DNA of 64,000 bases from Platerodrilus igneus (taxonomy: Eukaryota; Arthropoda; Insecta; Coleoptera; Lycidae). A program made the position numbers and the translations under genes. The stretch is taken from contig JARFIW010001216.1 of assembly GCA_036346225.1 (NCBI GenBank), forward strand, positions 1,090,501-1,154,500, written 5' to 3'. The stretch's first letter is position 1; the number at the start of each line of letters is the position of its first letter. Shown piece by piece: positions 46,765 through 58,679 of this stretch. Under the pieces are notes generated by a model. The model made no database searches and was not told the DNA's origin. It saw only the letters and a list, made by a program, of their open reading frames with translations.

Positions 46765-49742
46765 TTAATCACAAATCAGACATTTTAAATTAAGGGCATT
46801 TTTTACTTCGTTTTTTAACTTCTTCATATTAACAAAGTTTCTGCATTCTATAGGTAGTTCGTTAAATAAGGTTGGAATTAAATAATTTAAACAGCATTTT
46901 CCATATTTGTTATAAACCCTCGGAACTATATAGCTTAATGATCTTACGTTATATATATTATGTTTTAATTCTAAGTGTGTGTTTTTAAAGTAATTTTCCA
47001 TTATTAGTTTATAATATAGTATTCCTTTAGCACTCAGCATGTTGTTTTTGAAGTAGTTCCTTCAGATTAGTATGCTCATGTTCATTACTAACTATTTTCA
47101 ATAGTCTCCTTTGTATTGAATCGATTCGATGTATATACGTAGCACCAGCATGACCCCAAGCTTCAAGACCATACCTCATCACTGATTCTGCCAGTGTACA
47201 ATAAACTATTTTCCTAATATTTTCTGGAATCATATGCCTTATATAATACAGTTTGATTAATACAACTTTTAATTTTTTACAAACTAGATTTATTTGATAG
47301 TCCCATCTAAAAAGTTATCTATAATAATACCAAGATACTGATACGTATTACAACAGGTGAGAATTTTACAGGTATTAGTACAGACGTTTACATCTAAATT
47401 TTTGTATGAAAGCACTGACATGAATGTAATATTATATTTAGAGTATCACGTAAAATGTAAGGAGTTGTTATATGCATAAGTTTTGTTTTCTCTTTGTTTA
47501 AAATTAAATCATTATCATGGGACCACTTCGCTAGAATGTTAGTATCTGATTGTAGATTATTTACAGCAAGTTTTAAGTTTTTATGTATGGATATAAGTAA
47601 AATGTCGTCTGCAAACATGTAGATTTTACTGGATTGTATAACTGTTGGAAGGTCGTTGACGTATAGTAAAATAATAGTGGACCTAAAACGGACCCTTGTG
47701 GGACACCAACATGTAATGGCTGTTTTTTACTAATCGTGTTATTTATTTTAACTACAAAATATCTATTCTGCAAATAATTACTTATTAGGTCCAAAAATTT
47801 ACCTCCAAATCCTATTTCCTTTAATTTATTAATCAAAATTACATGGGAAATTGTTTCGAAAGCTTTAGAATAATCCACAAATAGACAAAGTACATTCATG
47901 TTTTTATTTAGTTTGTCGTATATAAAATTTGAAAGATCGGCAAATAATTTCCCTGTTCCTATTCCTTTTATAAAGCCATATTGAGTATTGTTAATGATGT
48001 TGTTTTACTTAAAAAATCTTCATTTTTCAGCAATATGCCTTTCAAATATTTTTCTATTATTGGCAGTAAGGAAATTGGTCGATAATTAGCAATATCAGAA
48101 AAACTACCTTTTTTGTGAACTGGTCTTATAATGGCAGTTTTCCAGTAACTTGGAACTACTGCAGTTCTGATTATAGTGTTAATTAAACGCACAATTAACT
48201 CATATATTTTGTCTTTAAGAAATAATATGTCTCTCAATCGTATGTTATCAAACCCAGGAGAAGTTTTTGTATTTAGTCTACCTAGTTCTGACACGACAAA
48301 TTTTGAGTCCACTAATTGAAGATAAAAGCTACAATTAAATTTTTCGTATGCAATGCTTTTTTTCAGAAAATTTTTGTTACATTTATGCAATACAGTTTGT
48401 AAACTATCATGAAAAACGTTGCAAATTTATTAGCAATAGTAATATCTGAAATATCTGGCATGCCTTTTTTTATAACTTCATCTACATTTAGTTTTTTTTT
48501 ACGATTAAGAATTTCATTCAGATCTTCCCACATTTTTTTAATATTATTTTTAGTGTTGTTAAATTTTATATTATAATACGCGTCTTTAGCCTTACGAATT
48601 CTACCATTTACATAGTTTCGGAATTGTGTATATTGTTTCCTTTCAAAATCCGACTTTGAGTTCTTCCATTTTTTAAATAATCTGTCTCTATATTGTAATA
48701 GATTTAGTAGGACTTCTGACATCCATTCCTTCTTGTATTTTTCAGCATGAGTGTGATCTTTATCTTGATTACGATATTTAACAACCTGGCATATATTGTA
48801 CATATTATCAAAAAATTTAAACAATGTTTCGTAGAGTTCTTCGGAACATTGGCAATTCTCCCTAAATTTTAATTCCCTGTTACTTAAAATATGTCTAATT
48901 TTATTTTCGTAAAATTTTTTAAAGGTGTAAGTATTTGTAATGAAACAGATATTATAAAAAACTTTAGCTGCTATTAAATAGTGATCTGAAATTTTAGATT
49001 GAATTACTCCGGCGAAGATATTAATATTTATTCCTTTTATAAAAATATGATCAATGCAAGCCGAAGCAAGATGACCGGCATAAAATTCTTCACGGGTATT
49101 ATCAAGAATGACTTTATAAAACCCCTCTGCAAGTAACATAACTTCAAATTCATTCCCGATTCGATTGTTATCTTTCAAATTGATATTAAAATCTCCACCA
49201 ATGATGATATTTTTGTAATGAGCACTATTTATTATTTGCTTATCAAATTCAACAATAAAATCATTGATACTCTTATTAGGTGGTCTATAAACGATTATAA
49301 TTTTTGCAGTATAGTTATTACCAATAGAAATAAAGCCTTCTAAGTTTTCATAATTATTGGAGTTACGAATGATTTCCTGGAACATAATAGTTTGTTTGAC
49401 ATAAAGTATAATACCACCTCCTTTAGTATACGTACGTAGCTTAGCAAAACAATTATAACCTTCAATTCCAAAATTACATAGTTCGTTCTCGTATAATGAA
49501 GCCTCAGTTATTGCTATCAAGTCAAAACTAGTATTTGATAAGTACGTTAGAAATTCGTCAAAATGGCTTTTTATCCCATTTATATTTAAACATATTATTG
49601 ATATGTTAAAGCAATTAATACGGGTATTGCCAAGGTTATTAGAGAAATTAATTAGTTCAGAATTCCACATCGATATGCTAGTAAAGGTTTGATAATGTAC
49701 AATATTGTTATCGTACTCAATATTCATATTATTATCTATCAT
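46765..49742 (-). pseudogene. LINE ORF2: endonuclease plus reverse transcriptase, frameshifted
   Basis: The endonuclease (49742-48363, unbroken) keeps ISIICLNINGI, AITEAS (catalytic Glu), VYRPPN, IIIGGDFNINL, ASACIDHIFI and KISDHYLIA. The RT follows in pieces: SPGFDNIRLRDI and HKKGSFSDIANYRPISLLP (48390-47968), FVDYSKAFETI (motif A) and GVPQGSVLGPLLF (47899-47573), MFADDILLI (motif C intact, 47618-47394), MRYGLEAWGHAGATYI (47233-47027) and YNKYGKCCLNYLIPTLFNEL (47040-46765). Frameshifts lie near 48415, 48000, 47665, 47395 and 47033. Catalytic residues seem preserved, so decay is mainly by small indels. ORF2 would nick target DNA and copy the RNA in place. Confidence 0.85.
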
Positions 49743-49805
49743 TAATGCTTAACACAAAATTATTATTATTTAAACAACAAAATAACTTTTGAATTTATGT
49801 ACATT

Positions 49806-50727
49806 ATCAAACTAATTTATTAATATCATTAACATTAGTTATTCTTATAGCTTGTGGCATATCACTATTCTTTTGGCTAATAACTACCATATCTGAACCA
49901 AACAAACTTCCACCCAACTTCTCTAGCTTTTAACTTTGTTTGATATAATAAATTTTTATTGAAAGGCGACAAGTTTTCGTATATTAATAATCTCCTGTCG
50001 CTGTTGTTATTTAAGATGTTATTATTTGTTATGGCATTTTACGTTTTATTAAAATGCGATTCCTTACAGCCTCTGATGAACATTGGACAATTACCGTAGG
50101 AATTGCATCAGGACGCCTTTTTGGTAGTCGGTGAACTACTTGAACATCAGACAACGATATGTCTTTATCTAAATAGTTTACGAATTTACAAACTGCAGAT
50201 TTCAATTTTTCATCATTCTCACCATCAATTTTATCTAGACCATGTATCTCGAAGTTAACATTTCTACTTTTTTGTTCCAATATGTTTATTCTGAATTCTA
50301 GTTCAACAATTTTTATATCTTTTTTCCTGTTATCCGCTAGTAAGTTGTCTATTTTTTTATTTAAACCGATGTTAACTTCCTTAAGAGCTGTCATCTCTTC
50401 CTTCATGCCATCATATAAATTAGATAAGTCTTTGATATCTTGTGATAGGTCAGTTAATACAGATTTGTAGTTATCTAACCGTTTTGTTATATTAGTTAAC
50501 ATTTTAGCAATATCAACAGCATCTTCTTTCTTACTTACACTGCTGGACTGTTTATTCTCAGTACGACACGCTTGACATTTCCATTCCTTTCGTCTTGTGG
50601 ATGAAAAAGCTTTAAAAGTGGATTCAGCTACACCTGAACATTCAAAATGGTATGAACTGTCACATTCATGACAGATAATATAATTTCCATCTGACGGAAG
50701 CTTCTCAGTGCATTTTTTGCAACTCAT
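49806..50727 (-). pseudogene. LINE ORF1 with PHD finger and coiled coil
   Basis: From the ATG at 50727 the protein starts MSCKKCTEKL, then CHECDSSYHFECSGVAEST and KEWKCQAC, a Cys4-His-Cys3 PHD finger in residues 3-54. Residues ~75-155 form heptads (IDNLLADNRKKDIKIVELEF), followed by VNFEIHGLDKIDGENDEKL and VQVVHRLPKRRPDAIPTVIV, an FP25K/RRM-like RNA-binding region. The frame stops at 50029. A one-base shift restores YENLSPFNKNLLYQTKLKA and a further shift IRITNVNDINKL down to ~49806. ORF1 binds element RNA in CR1-like LINEs. The gap to ORF2 is ~65 bp. Confidence 0.8.
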
Positions 50728-50887
50728 GGTTATTAATAACGGGTTATTTTACACAAGGGTCACGAAAAACGTTCATAAATAATTTATAAAAGTAAGTAGG
50801 GTACTAAAACTTTTACAAACTATAATATTTAACACAAAATATATAGAGCCAACTAAACGCGTCCGTCTCGTACGAGAGTCGGGACAC

Positions 50888-50926
<39 letters not shown>
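50888..50926. repeat. (AAT)n tract at the LINE 5' end
   Basis: About 39 bp of TAA/AAT repeat directly abutting the LINE's first base, with the same phase family as the tract at the 3' end. Confidence 0.9.
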
Positions 50927-50927
<1 letters not shown>

Positions 50928-51499
50928 GAAATATTGGAATTATCCAGAAAATTTCAGTAAAAGTCTTGTGATTCACACATGAAATATTTAGGAGTTTTCA
51001 AAATAACTAACAAAGATTAAGTGAAGATCGTAAGTAGTATGTAGTAAGGAAATATATTTTTTTCATTAAGCTGTAAATTACATCTGTATGCGTTATTTAT
51101 ATATGTGTATGTAAGAGATATTTAAATAAGGTATGTATAACAAAAATGTTTTTAATGTAATGAAGATTGTTCATAAACGTTTCTTGAGATTTTTGTGTTT
51201 CATTTCATTTTCATAAAATCCACAGCATATTTTCCGCTGAGCTAGCAGAGAAAAAGGGTAAGAAACGGTACGAATTCATGTTTTCTATTAAGCAAGCATC
51301 CATTGCATGCTTATATTAGTCAGGGCGGCTGTACCCCGATTCACAGCAACATAGAGGCTCAATTAAGTCGTTTGAAAATTAGAGTTTCTTGTCTCGTAGG
51401 ATTTTCTGGAATTTTTCTCTGTATAGTATATCTGATTGGTTTCCAGTATGACAGACAGAATAAAAGAAATACGCAAGGGTAGAAATTGATTCTTAGGAA
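50927..51499. other. unassigned AT-rich stretch
   Basis: No motif recognised. It leads into a degenerate gag. Confidence 0.4.
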
Positions 51500-52882
51500 A
51501 GCATGTACTTAGAAGAACTGAAACAGGAAGATCCAACGGTGAGAAAAAACAGAGTATGAGACCCCGGAAGCGAAAACGATGGCTCTTTTATCAAATTTAA
51601 GTAAAAACATGCAGGAAATGAGTGAGAAGAATGAAAACATATGCAAGAAATGACTGAAAAAACCATGAAGAATATGAAGGAAAATATGAAAGAAATAAGT
51701 GAAAAGAATGAAAAAAGTATGAAAGAAATAAATTTGATAAAAGTACTCTGGAGTTATGTGCAGAATTTGGAGAGAATATAGCAAAATTGGGGGAAAGCTT
51801 AAAATTAGAAAGCAACAAGATTGCAAAGAAATTTACAGAGAGGAGTGAACAATTACTTAGGGCTTAAAAAACTAACAAGAACATAGAGGAAATGAAATTT
51901 GAAATTACAGGAAACGTGAAAATTTTTTAGGGGTATGTATTACATTAAAGAGGATATTGTGCAAATAAAAATTAATTAGAAAGCACATGAAAAGGAGACT
52001 ATTGGAAAAAATCAAGAAATTAGATCAAAAAGTAAACGAAATCGAGAAAAGTTGTCGAGCTGGATTTACAACATTTATAACAGACTTAGGAAATTTAAAA
52101 ATAAGTTTGAAAATATAGAAAATAGGGTTAAAAATATATATGTTGGGGAACCGATGAGATGAAGTCCAACTAGTGTTTCATTAAAGCAACATTCGAAGTT
52201 TTATGGAAATAGCAAACTTAACCTTAAGATATTTTTGAATAACGTAAAAACTTTAAAACAGGGCGCTCGCGATGAACAAATCAAGTTAATTATTTTGCGA
52301 AGTCCATGTTAAAAGGTGGTGCGGATATTCGGTTTGGACTGATTGAAAATAATTTAAATTCCTTTAAAGATTTTAAAATTTAATTTTTAAAACATTTCGG
52401 GTGAGGGCGCAACTAGCAATTTATGTTTAGAAATAATTTACTTATGGGCAACAACATAAGCAAATTATCAAATATTTGGCAGGGTACTTCGAAACAGAAG
52501 TAAGGCAATAGGCAATGTATCGCCTTACAAAATATTGTAGATAGAGATTTTTTTTGGAGTAACTTCAAGGATATTATGAGATGGGTTATCCACGAAGGTT
52601 GGAGACCAGAGTAAAAAGTCAGCCCATAAAAGCATTCAGATTTCAACGAAGCTGTGGACAAGAAAGGTACCGGGGCAGAACATTCAATAAGAAGAACGTA
52701 CACAGAAGCGACTGGAGCCAAAATAATACTATCAGGAGAGACGGGGGAAGGGAGAACAATAAATCCCGTACCATTGAAAATAGAACCGTAACCCAAGGAA
52801 GGGAAACTAGCGAAAATTTACAGAACGATGGCAATAACAATAACAGATCAGGACCTTCAACAGCGAGGTCGGATTTTCAATA
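51500..52882 (+). pseudogene. degenerate retrotransposon gag (coiled-coil N-part, Gag core, basic C-part)
   Basis: Plus-strand pieces include a heptad-rich region (MKEISEKNEKSMKEIN; IAKLGESLKLESNKIAKKFT) at 51600-51840. A Gag-like core follows with many stops (SKFYGNSKLNLKIFLNNVKT, and IKYLAGYFETEVRQ near 52460). The C-part 52581-52883 is basic and Asn/Arg-rich (SWSQNN-like, RTENRT-like blocks ending NNNNRSGPSTARSDFQ). The order matches insect LTR-element Gag proteins in which a coiled coil precedes the capsid core. No protease or RT follows. Family not determined. Confidence 0.5.
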
Positions 52883-52984
52883 AAAAGCAAGCCGAGTTCA
52901 CCGAAAAAGTAAGCAGTATCAGAGCTTTTAGAGTTGATCATTGTTAAAAAGTTTTATTCCATATCTTAGTACAAAATTTTCATA

Positions 52985-55752
52985 TTTACCTCCAAAATTT
53001 ACTTATGATTTTTTCATCATACTTCTGTAACACCACATTTCAAAGGTTTTAAATCCTTTTCTTGTCCGCCTTTTCTACTGTCCATGTTTCAGAGCCCTAC
53101 AATGCTGTGCTCCACACATGTTTTAAGCAATTTTCTCCCTGCTTTTAAGTTTGTTGACTTCGAACATAGTAGCTCCTTCTTGTTAAACACAGCACGGTCT
53201 TGTGATCATCTTTGTTTTATAATATATTGCACTTTTCCCATCTAACGTTATTTAGCTTCTTTGTAATTTTTCGTTTCCTGTTTATATTCTAGTTTTTGGC
53301 TTATTTTCACGTTTGTACATACTAATATTTTAGTTACATTTTTGTTAATTTTCATTCCGTATCTCTCTGTTAGAACTGTTTCCATTTCATTAAGAGCAGC
53401 TTTTAACTCTTCCTTGCTAGATGCTAATACCGCTATACCCTCTACAAATCTGAGCATATCAAATGTTTGTCCCTGCATAATAATTTCAAATGTCTTTCTG
53501 GAGTTAACAGTATTCATTGATTCTTCGTCGTACAAGTTAAAAATTAACGGGAATAGAATACATCCCTGCCTCGCCCCTTTCCTAATATTTTCTTCTCTAC
53601 GTTTCTGCTCTAATTCTATTGCAGCTGTTTACTTTTTTGTATAAGCTACCTGCTATCCGTCTATTTCTATAAATCTTTTCAACCTTTAGAGTATTTCGAA
53701 CATTTTTTTCCCATTTTAGCTTGTCGAATGCTTTTTCTAAATCTACAAGTTCTATATTCACGCTTTCTACTTTTTCTATAGCTTTTTCATCATCACCCTT
53801 GAAGCTTAAATGGTTTTTCGTATTCCTCTGTTTCGCCTAAACCCAAATTTATCTTTTACTAATACTTCTTCAGCAAATTTTTTTATCAGTCTTTGTACAG
53901 TATTTAAAATTTTTGACACGTGTTGTTTGAAAATTTTCACATCTATCTTCACCTCTTTTTTTGTGCAGTGACAATGGTGTTTTGTTTGAAATTTTGGGTA
54001 TCTCTTCTGTCTACATATATCTTACAAGTTGGAAGAGACGTTCTGTTATTGCTTGTCCAGCGCTGTCTTATTATTTTTCAGATTTTTGAATACTAATTCA
54101 AACTCATCTCACAGTATAGGATATCTCAAGTAATCCTTTCAATGTCTGATTCTTGTTGGAGTATTGTAGTTACTGTCCTGCATATAAATTGACTATATTC
54201 CTGCCATCTAACCCTTTTCTCTGCATTTTCTATAATGATGTCTCCTTCCGGACGACTTATATTTATGATATACGGTTTTTTATTGCTAAAATTCATTCTA
54301 ATTCATTTGTACGGTTCGCATGTTTTTTTTTCATCTGACTTTGTACCTCTTTGCACTTTTCTTCAATTCACTGTTCTTTACATTTTCTGCATTTACGAAT
54401 AATTTCCCATTTTATGTTTTCCTGGTTCGTCTGGTCTACTTTGTATTTTCGTCAGTCTTCTGTTAAATTAAGAATATCTTTTGTCATCCATAGTTTCTTA
54501 TTTTCCTTTTGTTTATACTCCAGAATATCTCTGACCGCCATGTCTAAGCATGATTCAATGTTATTCCACTCTGCTTCTACTTCTTTAGTACAGGAAATAT
54601 TCTCAATGTCCTTTAACGGTTTGTATGACTTTTTCTCAAATCTTTTGTGTGTATTTTTGTTTTTATTTTTTCAAAATAAGTGCTTTCTTCCGTTACATTT
54701 CTTTCAAATTTATAAATTTAAACGCGACTTTCGTAATTACTTTGTTGTAGTTAGTGTTTATATTTGCTTCTGGGTAGTTTCTACAGTTTTACTTGATTTC
54801 TAAGCCGCAGACTAACAAGAATGCAATCTATTTGATATTTCTCTATATCTCTTCTACGTATATAGTCTTCTAGCATGATATTGAAATAAAGCATTTGTTA
54901 TAGTTAAATTGTCTGTGGCAAAATTTTACCAGTCTGTTTTCCCTGTTGTTCCTCGTGTCTAAACTAAATAAACCTACTATCACTTCTTCACTACACTTAC
55001 CTACCACTACAATACGAATCTTAGTATGTCATCAATATCTTTATTGATCGCTTCTACCTCTTCCTTATTGTAGTTAGATGCTTGAAATATTACTGTATTT
55101 ACCGGTTTAGATGCTAATCTAACAAGCAGTTCTCTTTCGTTTTTTTTTTGTATGTAGTTAACTTCTTCTGCATAACTATCTTTCTTTTGATTCTGAATGA
55201 ATTAGCCTAAATTCTCCGTTCCAAAAATCGTCGCTTCTAGGGTTCAAATCATGACCGATCCGCTTTAAAAATGTTAGGCGGGCATTTTTTACAAAAAAAA
55301 AAACGCTTTCGTTCAGATGATAGGTAAAGATCTAGGTCCCGTGTGTTGTTCCGTGTTGTCACGCACGTTAAATATCCCTACTTTGCTTGGAACAGCAAGG
55401 GTTTGGCAAAATTCCAAATTTTCCAGTTAAAAAAAACTTGCCTCCTGGTCAATGTAGTATTTTTGGGTGAAGCATTGGAAAATTAAAATGTAGTGTGTAC
55501 TTGGTAGGTAATGTGGTCTTTCTCCGTTACCTTGCACAACGCAGTAGGGTGTCTCAGAATGCCCCGCCGACCCCTATATCTATAACACTCTAAGTACCGA
55601 ACGAGTTGCTGCTCTCTTTCAGGAACCCTTAATCTGGTTCCTCACTTGAGGCCCTGCTAATATGGTTAAACCTATAGTTCGGCTTTTTAGCTCACTAAAA
55701 CACGCAAGCCATTTTAGAACTTCTTTAAGGTGCAGGCCAGTTCAGAATAGAT
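52985..55752 (-). mobile_element. RTE-type LINE, second long copy
   Basis: Co-linear with the copy at 17532-22363. The C-terminal block is at 53000-53240, the RT palm at 53248-53535 (LRFVEGIAVLASSKEELKAA, ERYGMKINKN), the linker and endonuclease remnants at 54100-55230, and the 5' module at 55496-55752. Motif C is FVEG instead of FADD. The endonuclease start is absent, and a SINE lies in its place. The 3' end is truncated near 52985. Confidence 0.75.
55240..55495 (+). mobile_element. SINE copy inside RTE element
   Basis: B-box-like GGGTTCAAATC at 55242, then the body (AAAATGTTAGGCGGGCATTT, TTGTCACGCACGTTAAATAT, GCAAGGGTTTGGCAAAATTC, TGGTCAATGTAGTA). It begins abruptly at the B box, with no A box, exactly where RTE endonuclease homology stops. 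It ends where the RTE 5' module starts. Confidence 0.8.
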
Positions 55753-55867
55753 CATTCAAAGTAGGGAATATAAAATCATCATGTGAAGAACAAGAAATAG
55801 CATTATGTGGTGGGATATTTATTTGCTGCAACCGTTTCCAATTCTCTGTGTTAAATCTGCATTTGAT
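55753..55867. other. short unassigned spacer
   Basis: Non-repeat sequence between the RTE 5' end and the next SINE. Nothing recognised. Confidence 0.4.
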
Positions 55868-56152
55868 TTTGCAATGCTCCACCTGAAAGTACTAAATTGG
55901 CCAGGAAGCGGGTTTTTTATCTGTATATTTTGAATTTTGTCGAACCTTGCTATTCTAAACAAGGTAGGGATCTCTAACATACGTGACAACATTGACACAT
56001 GGAACCTACATTTTACCTCTCATGCGAACGAGGTCGCATTTTTGTGAAAAATGCTCGCCTAACATTTTCAAGCTGTCTGTGTTGGCAATCGAATCCAGGA
56101 CCTTAGGCTTAGTAATCACACACTATCCAACTAAGTAATGGCTCCGTCTGAT
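55868..56152 (-). mobile_element. SINE copy with degenerate tRNA head
   Basis: Antisense body (CTCCACCTGAAAGTACTAAA, AAACAAGGTAGGGATCTCTA, CATTTTTGTGAAAAATGCTC). At the right end, inverted B-box-like GGCAATCGAATCCAG is followed by a degenerate A box (CCAACTAAGTAATGGCTCCG), so the head is present but mutated. Confidence 0.8.
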
Positions 56153-56154
56153 TC

Positions 56155-56415
56155 GTGTTAACTTTACATGTGATTTTCCAATACTCCACCCGAAGGTACT
56201 ACATTGGCCAAGAAGCGAGTTTTTTTACCTGGAAAATTTGGAATTTTGCCGAACCCTTGCTGTTCCAAGCAAGGTAGGGATCTTTAACGTGCGTAACAAC
56301 ACTCACACACGGGACCTCCATTTTACCTCTCATCCGAACGAGGGTGTATTTTTGAGAAAAATGCTCGCCTAACATTTTTCGAGCGGACCGTGTCGGGGTC
56401 GAACCCGAGATGATC
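56155..56415 (-). mobile_element. SINE copy, tandem with the previous
   Basis: Antisense body well kept (CTCCACCCGAAGGTACTACA, CCAAGCAAGGTAGGGATCTT, CATCCGAACGAGGGTGTATT, GAAAAATGCTCGCCTAACAT) and inverted B box GGGGTCGAACCCGAG (~56393). The A box is lost. It lies in the same orientation as the copy 3 bp to its left. Confidence 0.85.
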
Positions 56416-56679
56416 CGTGTTAACTGCCGGATGTTATTTACGGATGTTTTCGCTCGAATTCGTCGAAATGTAAATCTATCTGAAAATGATCTGTAGGTGA
56501 AGTTTTCAAGGAGGCACAAAACTCGGTTTGATATAACCTAAAGCACTGGCGTTGCAGGCTCGCAATCCACTTTCCTGATTTTGTGCTCTGGTAACTTCTA
56601 CATCTTCCAACTACAACTGTTCTTGAATAGTCTCGAAACTAAAATTAGATGACACTCAAAATTACCAACATAGACATCT
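56416..56679. other. unassigned flank of element B
   Basis: No motif recognised. Confidence 0.4.
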
Positions 56680-57531
56680 TGCTACGTACCTAAACGTAGC
56701 CGAAAGAACAGTAAATACCAGGCTAACTACCAACCGCGTAGAGTGGGAGGATTCGCCTACATATAAAAAAAACAAAAAAAAGTAAGTCGCCCACAATTAT
56801 CTATTAACAATAAACATAATTAAAGGCTTCTGTACAAACAAGAAAGAGTAATAAATTAAGCGTTACTATTTCAAAGCAAACAGTTGTGTGATATGAATAA
56901 TTTAGTACTTTAGATTCGAAGTGCGTATCTCGTATTTTACACAAAATAAAATTAATCAATAGTAAATAAACCTGTGAGAGCTTTTGTCAAGCGTTTTTAT
57001 AATTTCACCTAATGTTTTTTGAAAAATAAACTAATCAGTAGGAAAGAATAAGCGTGTGTCTGTTAAACATTTTAACAATGGTACATTACGCCTGTAGAGC
57101 GATAATATCGATTTCCAGCAACAAACAATAGTTCTACAGTGCTACGTTTCTTATCACGTAACTACACTAAACGCTGATACGGAATATGCCATTGATATAT
57201 ACAAAAGAAAAAAAGTTGTATACCTGTATGTGTCTGGATATATAGCTTGCAAACCGTCGGGGTTGAGTCAGCACAGCGATGCCACAGTAGTCAGAATCCA
57301 TTTGCCTTGCCACCGTAAGTGCAGCAGCGGTTTACAGACAAAAGCAGTTGGTCTACGTCAACGAACAGTAGGGCCTAGATAAAGAAAGAACCAATTTGGC
57401 CTCCAGCTAAAAGCAATACACGCAAGATACCTTTTATCTGTCGAGCAAAAAAAACGTGCATCGCTTTTGAAGTACTGTGACGAATGGTGTAAAAAATATT
57501 TCCACGTACAAGCTGCAAAATCAAATTCAAA

Positions 57532-57678
57532 ATGGGTTCAAATAACACGAGTTCGAACTACAATCCTCGTGTTATCGAAGCACGATTAGCAAAACTGGAA
57601 AACACGCTATCAAATAATAGTAGGATCTATCATTTTGACAAGACTTTAAATGGGAAACACAAGGTATTGACTATTTAA
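57532..57678 (+). other. 48-codon open frame, possible exon (unknown)
   Basis: From the ATG at 57532 the frame reads MGSNNTSSNYNPRVIEARLA and KLENTLSNNSRIYHFDKTLN, stopping at 57676-57678. A splice-donor-like AAG followed by GTATTG falls at 57663/57664, so it could be a first coding exon. Composition is unlike the neighbouring A-rich repeats. No family is recognised. It could instead be an untranslated LTR segment of element B. Confidence 0.25.
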
Positions 57679-58679
57679 TTTATCGAATAAATTTTCGTTT
57701 TAAAAGCAAAAAGGACTTGAGCTAAAATTATGTTAAACAAGCTTATTAGGGTATTGTTGGAGGATTTAAGATTGGAAATGGAATTTATTCGACCGGGTAA
57801 TGACTTAACCAGTGGAAAAAGGGTATTTAATTTAGGTAGAAAAATATAGGTAACAAATTCCTCCCCTACCAGCAAAATTAACAGGTCGGGATAGGAAAGC
57901 CAAAAAATACCAAAGAAAAAAAAATCGTTTAAAAACTAAAAGAATATTCTTTACGAAAATCAAACAAACAAACAAAAAAAAACAGAAAAAGAAAAAAAAC
58001 ACCCCCAAAATAAAAAAATGAACTTTCATCCGGGTCGAAGTGCCAATAATAGAAGAGAAGAAAAAAAGAAGGAAGAAAGGGAAGACGGGTAATAAGCAAG
58101 CAACGAAGACTAAGATGGAACAGCATCGATACTGCTAAGAAGTCGTCGGAGGACGTATATTTCTAGTGAAGAAACAGTAAAGTGTTCAACCTCAGGAGAA
58201 GAAATTGGTTTCTGGCAAAAAGCCAAAGTAGGAAAAGGAACGAGGAAGAAAACTAACAGTACAAACCAAAACAGGACCCAAGGGTCAAGTCTCAAGTAAG
58301 TAAAGGAACAACAAGGGAGAACGAGAGGAAGGGAGGAAGAGCGCTGGTAAAAGAAAATATGTATTACCAACTGTGGTAACCTAGAATCTCAATAAACGAA
58401 CAACCATAGAAAAGAATAGCTAACTAGACCTATAGTCAACTAAGTCGTGGTTTCCGAAGAAAGAAAAACGGATTAGCAAGCACCTACCACAGGAGCGGAT
58501 GAACAAAACACAATCGGACTAGGAACCAACAACAGGAAAAAGGAGAGGAATGTGGAACAAAAGGAACGAGAAAAAAAAACAAAAAGAATAACACCAAGCA
58601 CCAAGTACAAAACAAAAAAAAAACTAAGAATCGTACAAAAGAAAATAAAACAGAATCCCAGTGTAGTTATGTATGAGTA

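Larger units (their letters stand above)
45899..50887 (-). mobile_element. CR1/Jockey-type LINE, almost complete
   Basis: Reading minus, it has a 5' UTR starting GTGTCCCGACTCTCGTACGA at 50887, ORF1 with a PHD finger (50727-49806), ORF2 with endonuclease and RT (49742-46765), and a 3' UTR. The 3' UTR ends ATAAAAAAGTTTTGAATTTG and then (ATT)n. Both ends are bordered by plus-strand (AAT)n. About five to seven frameshifts and few stops make it the youngest-looking large element apart from mariner. Confidence 0.85.

Noticed and set aside
51509..51826. 105-codon minus-strand frame rich in Phe
   Set aside because: Antisense of the Lys/Glu-rich coiled-coil part of a degenerate gag on the plus strand.
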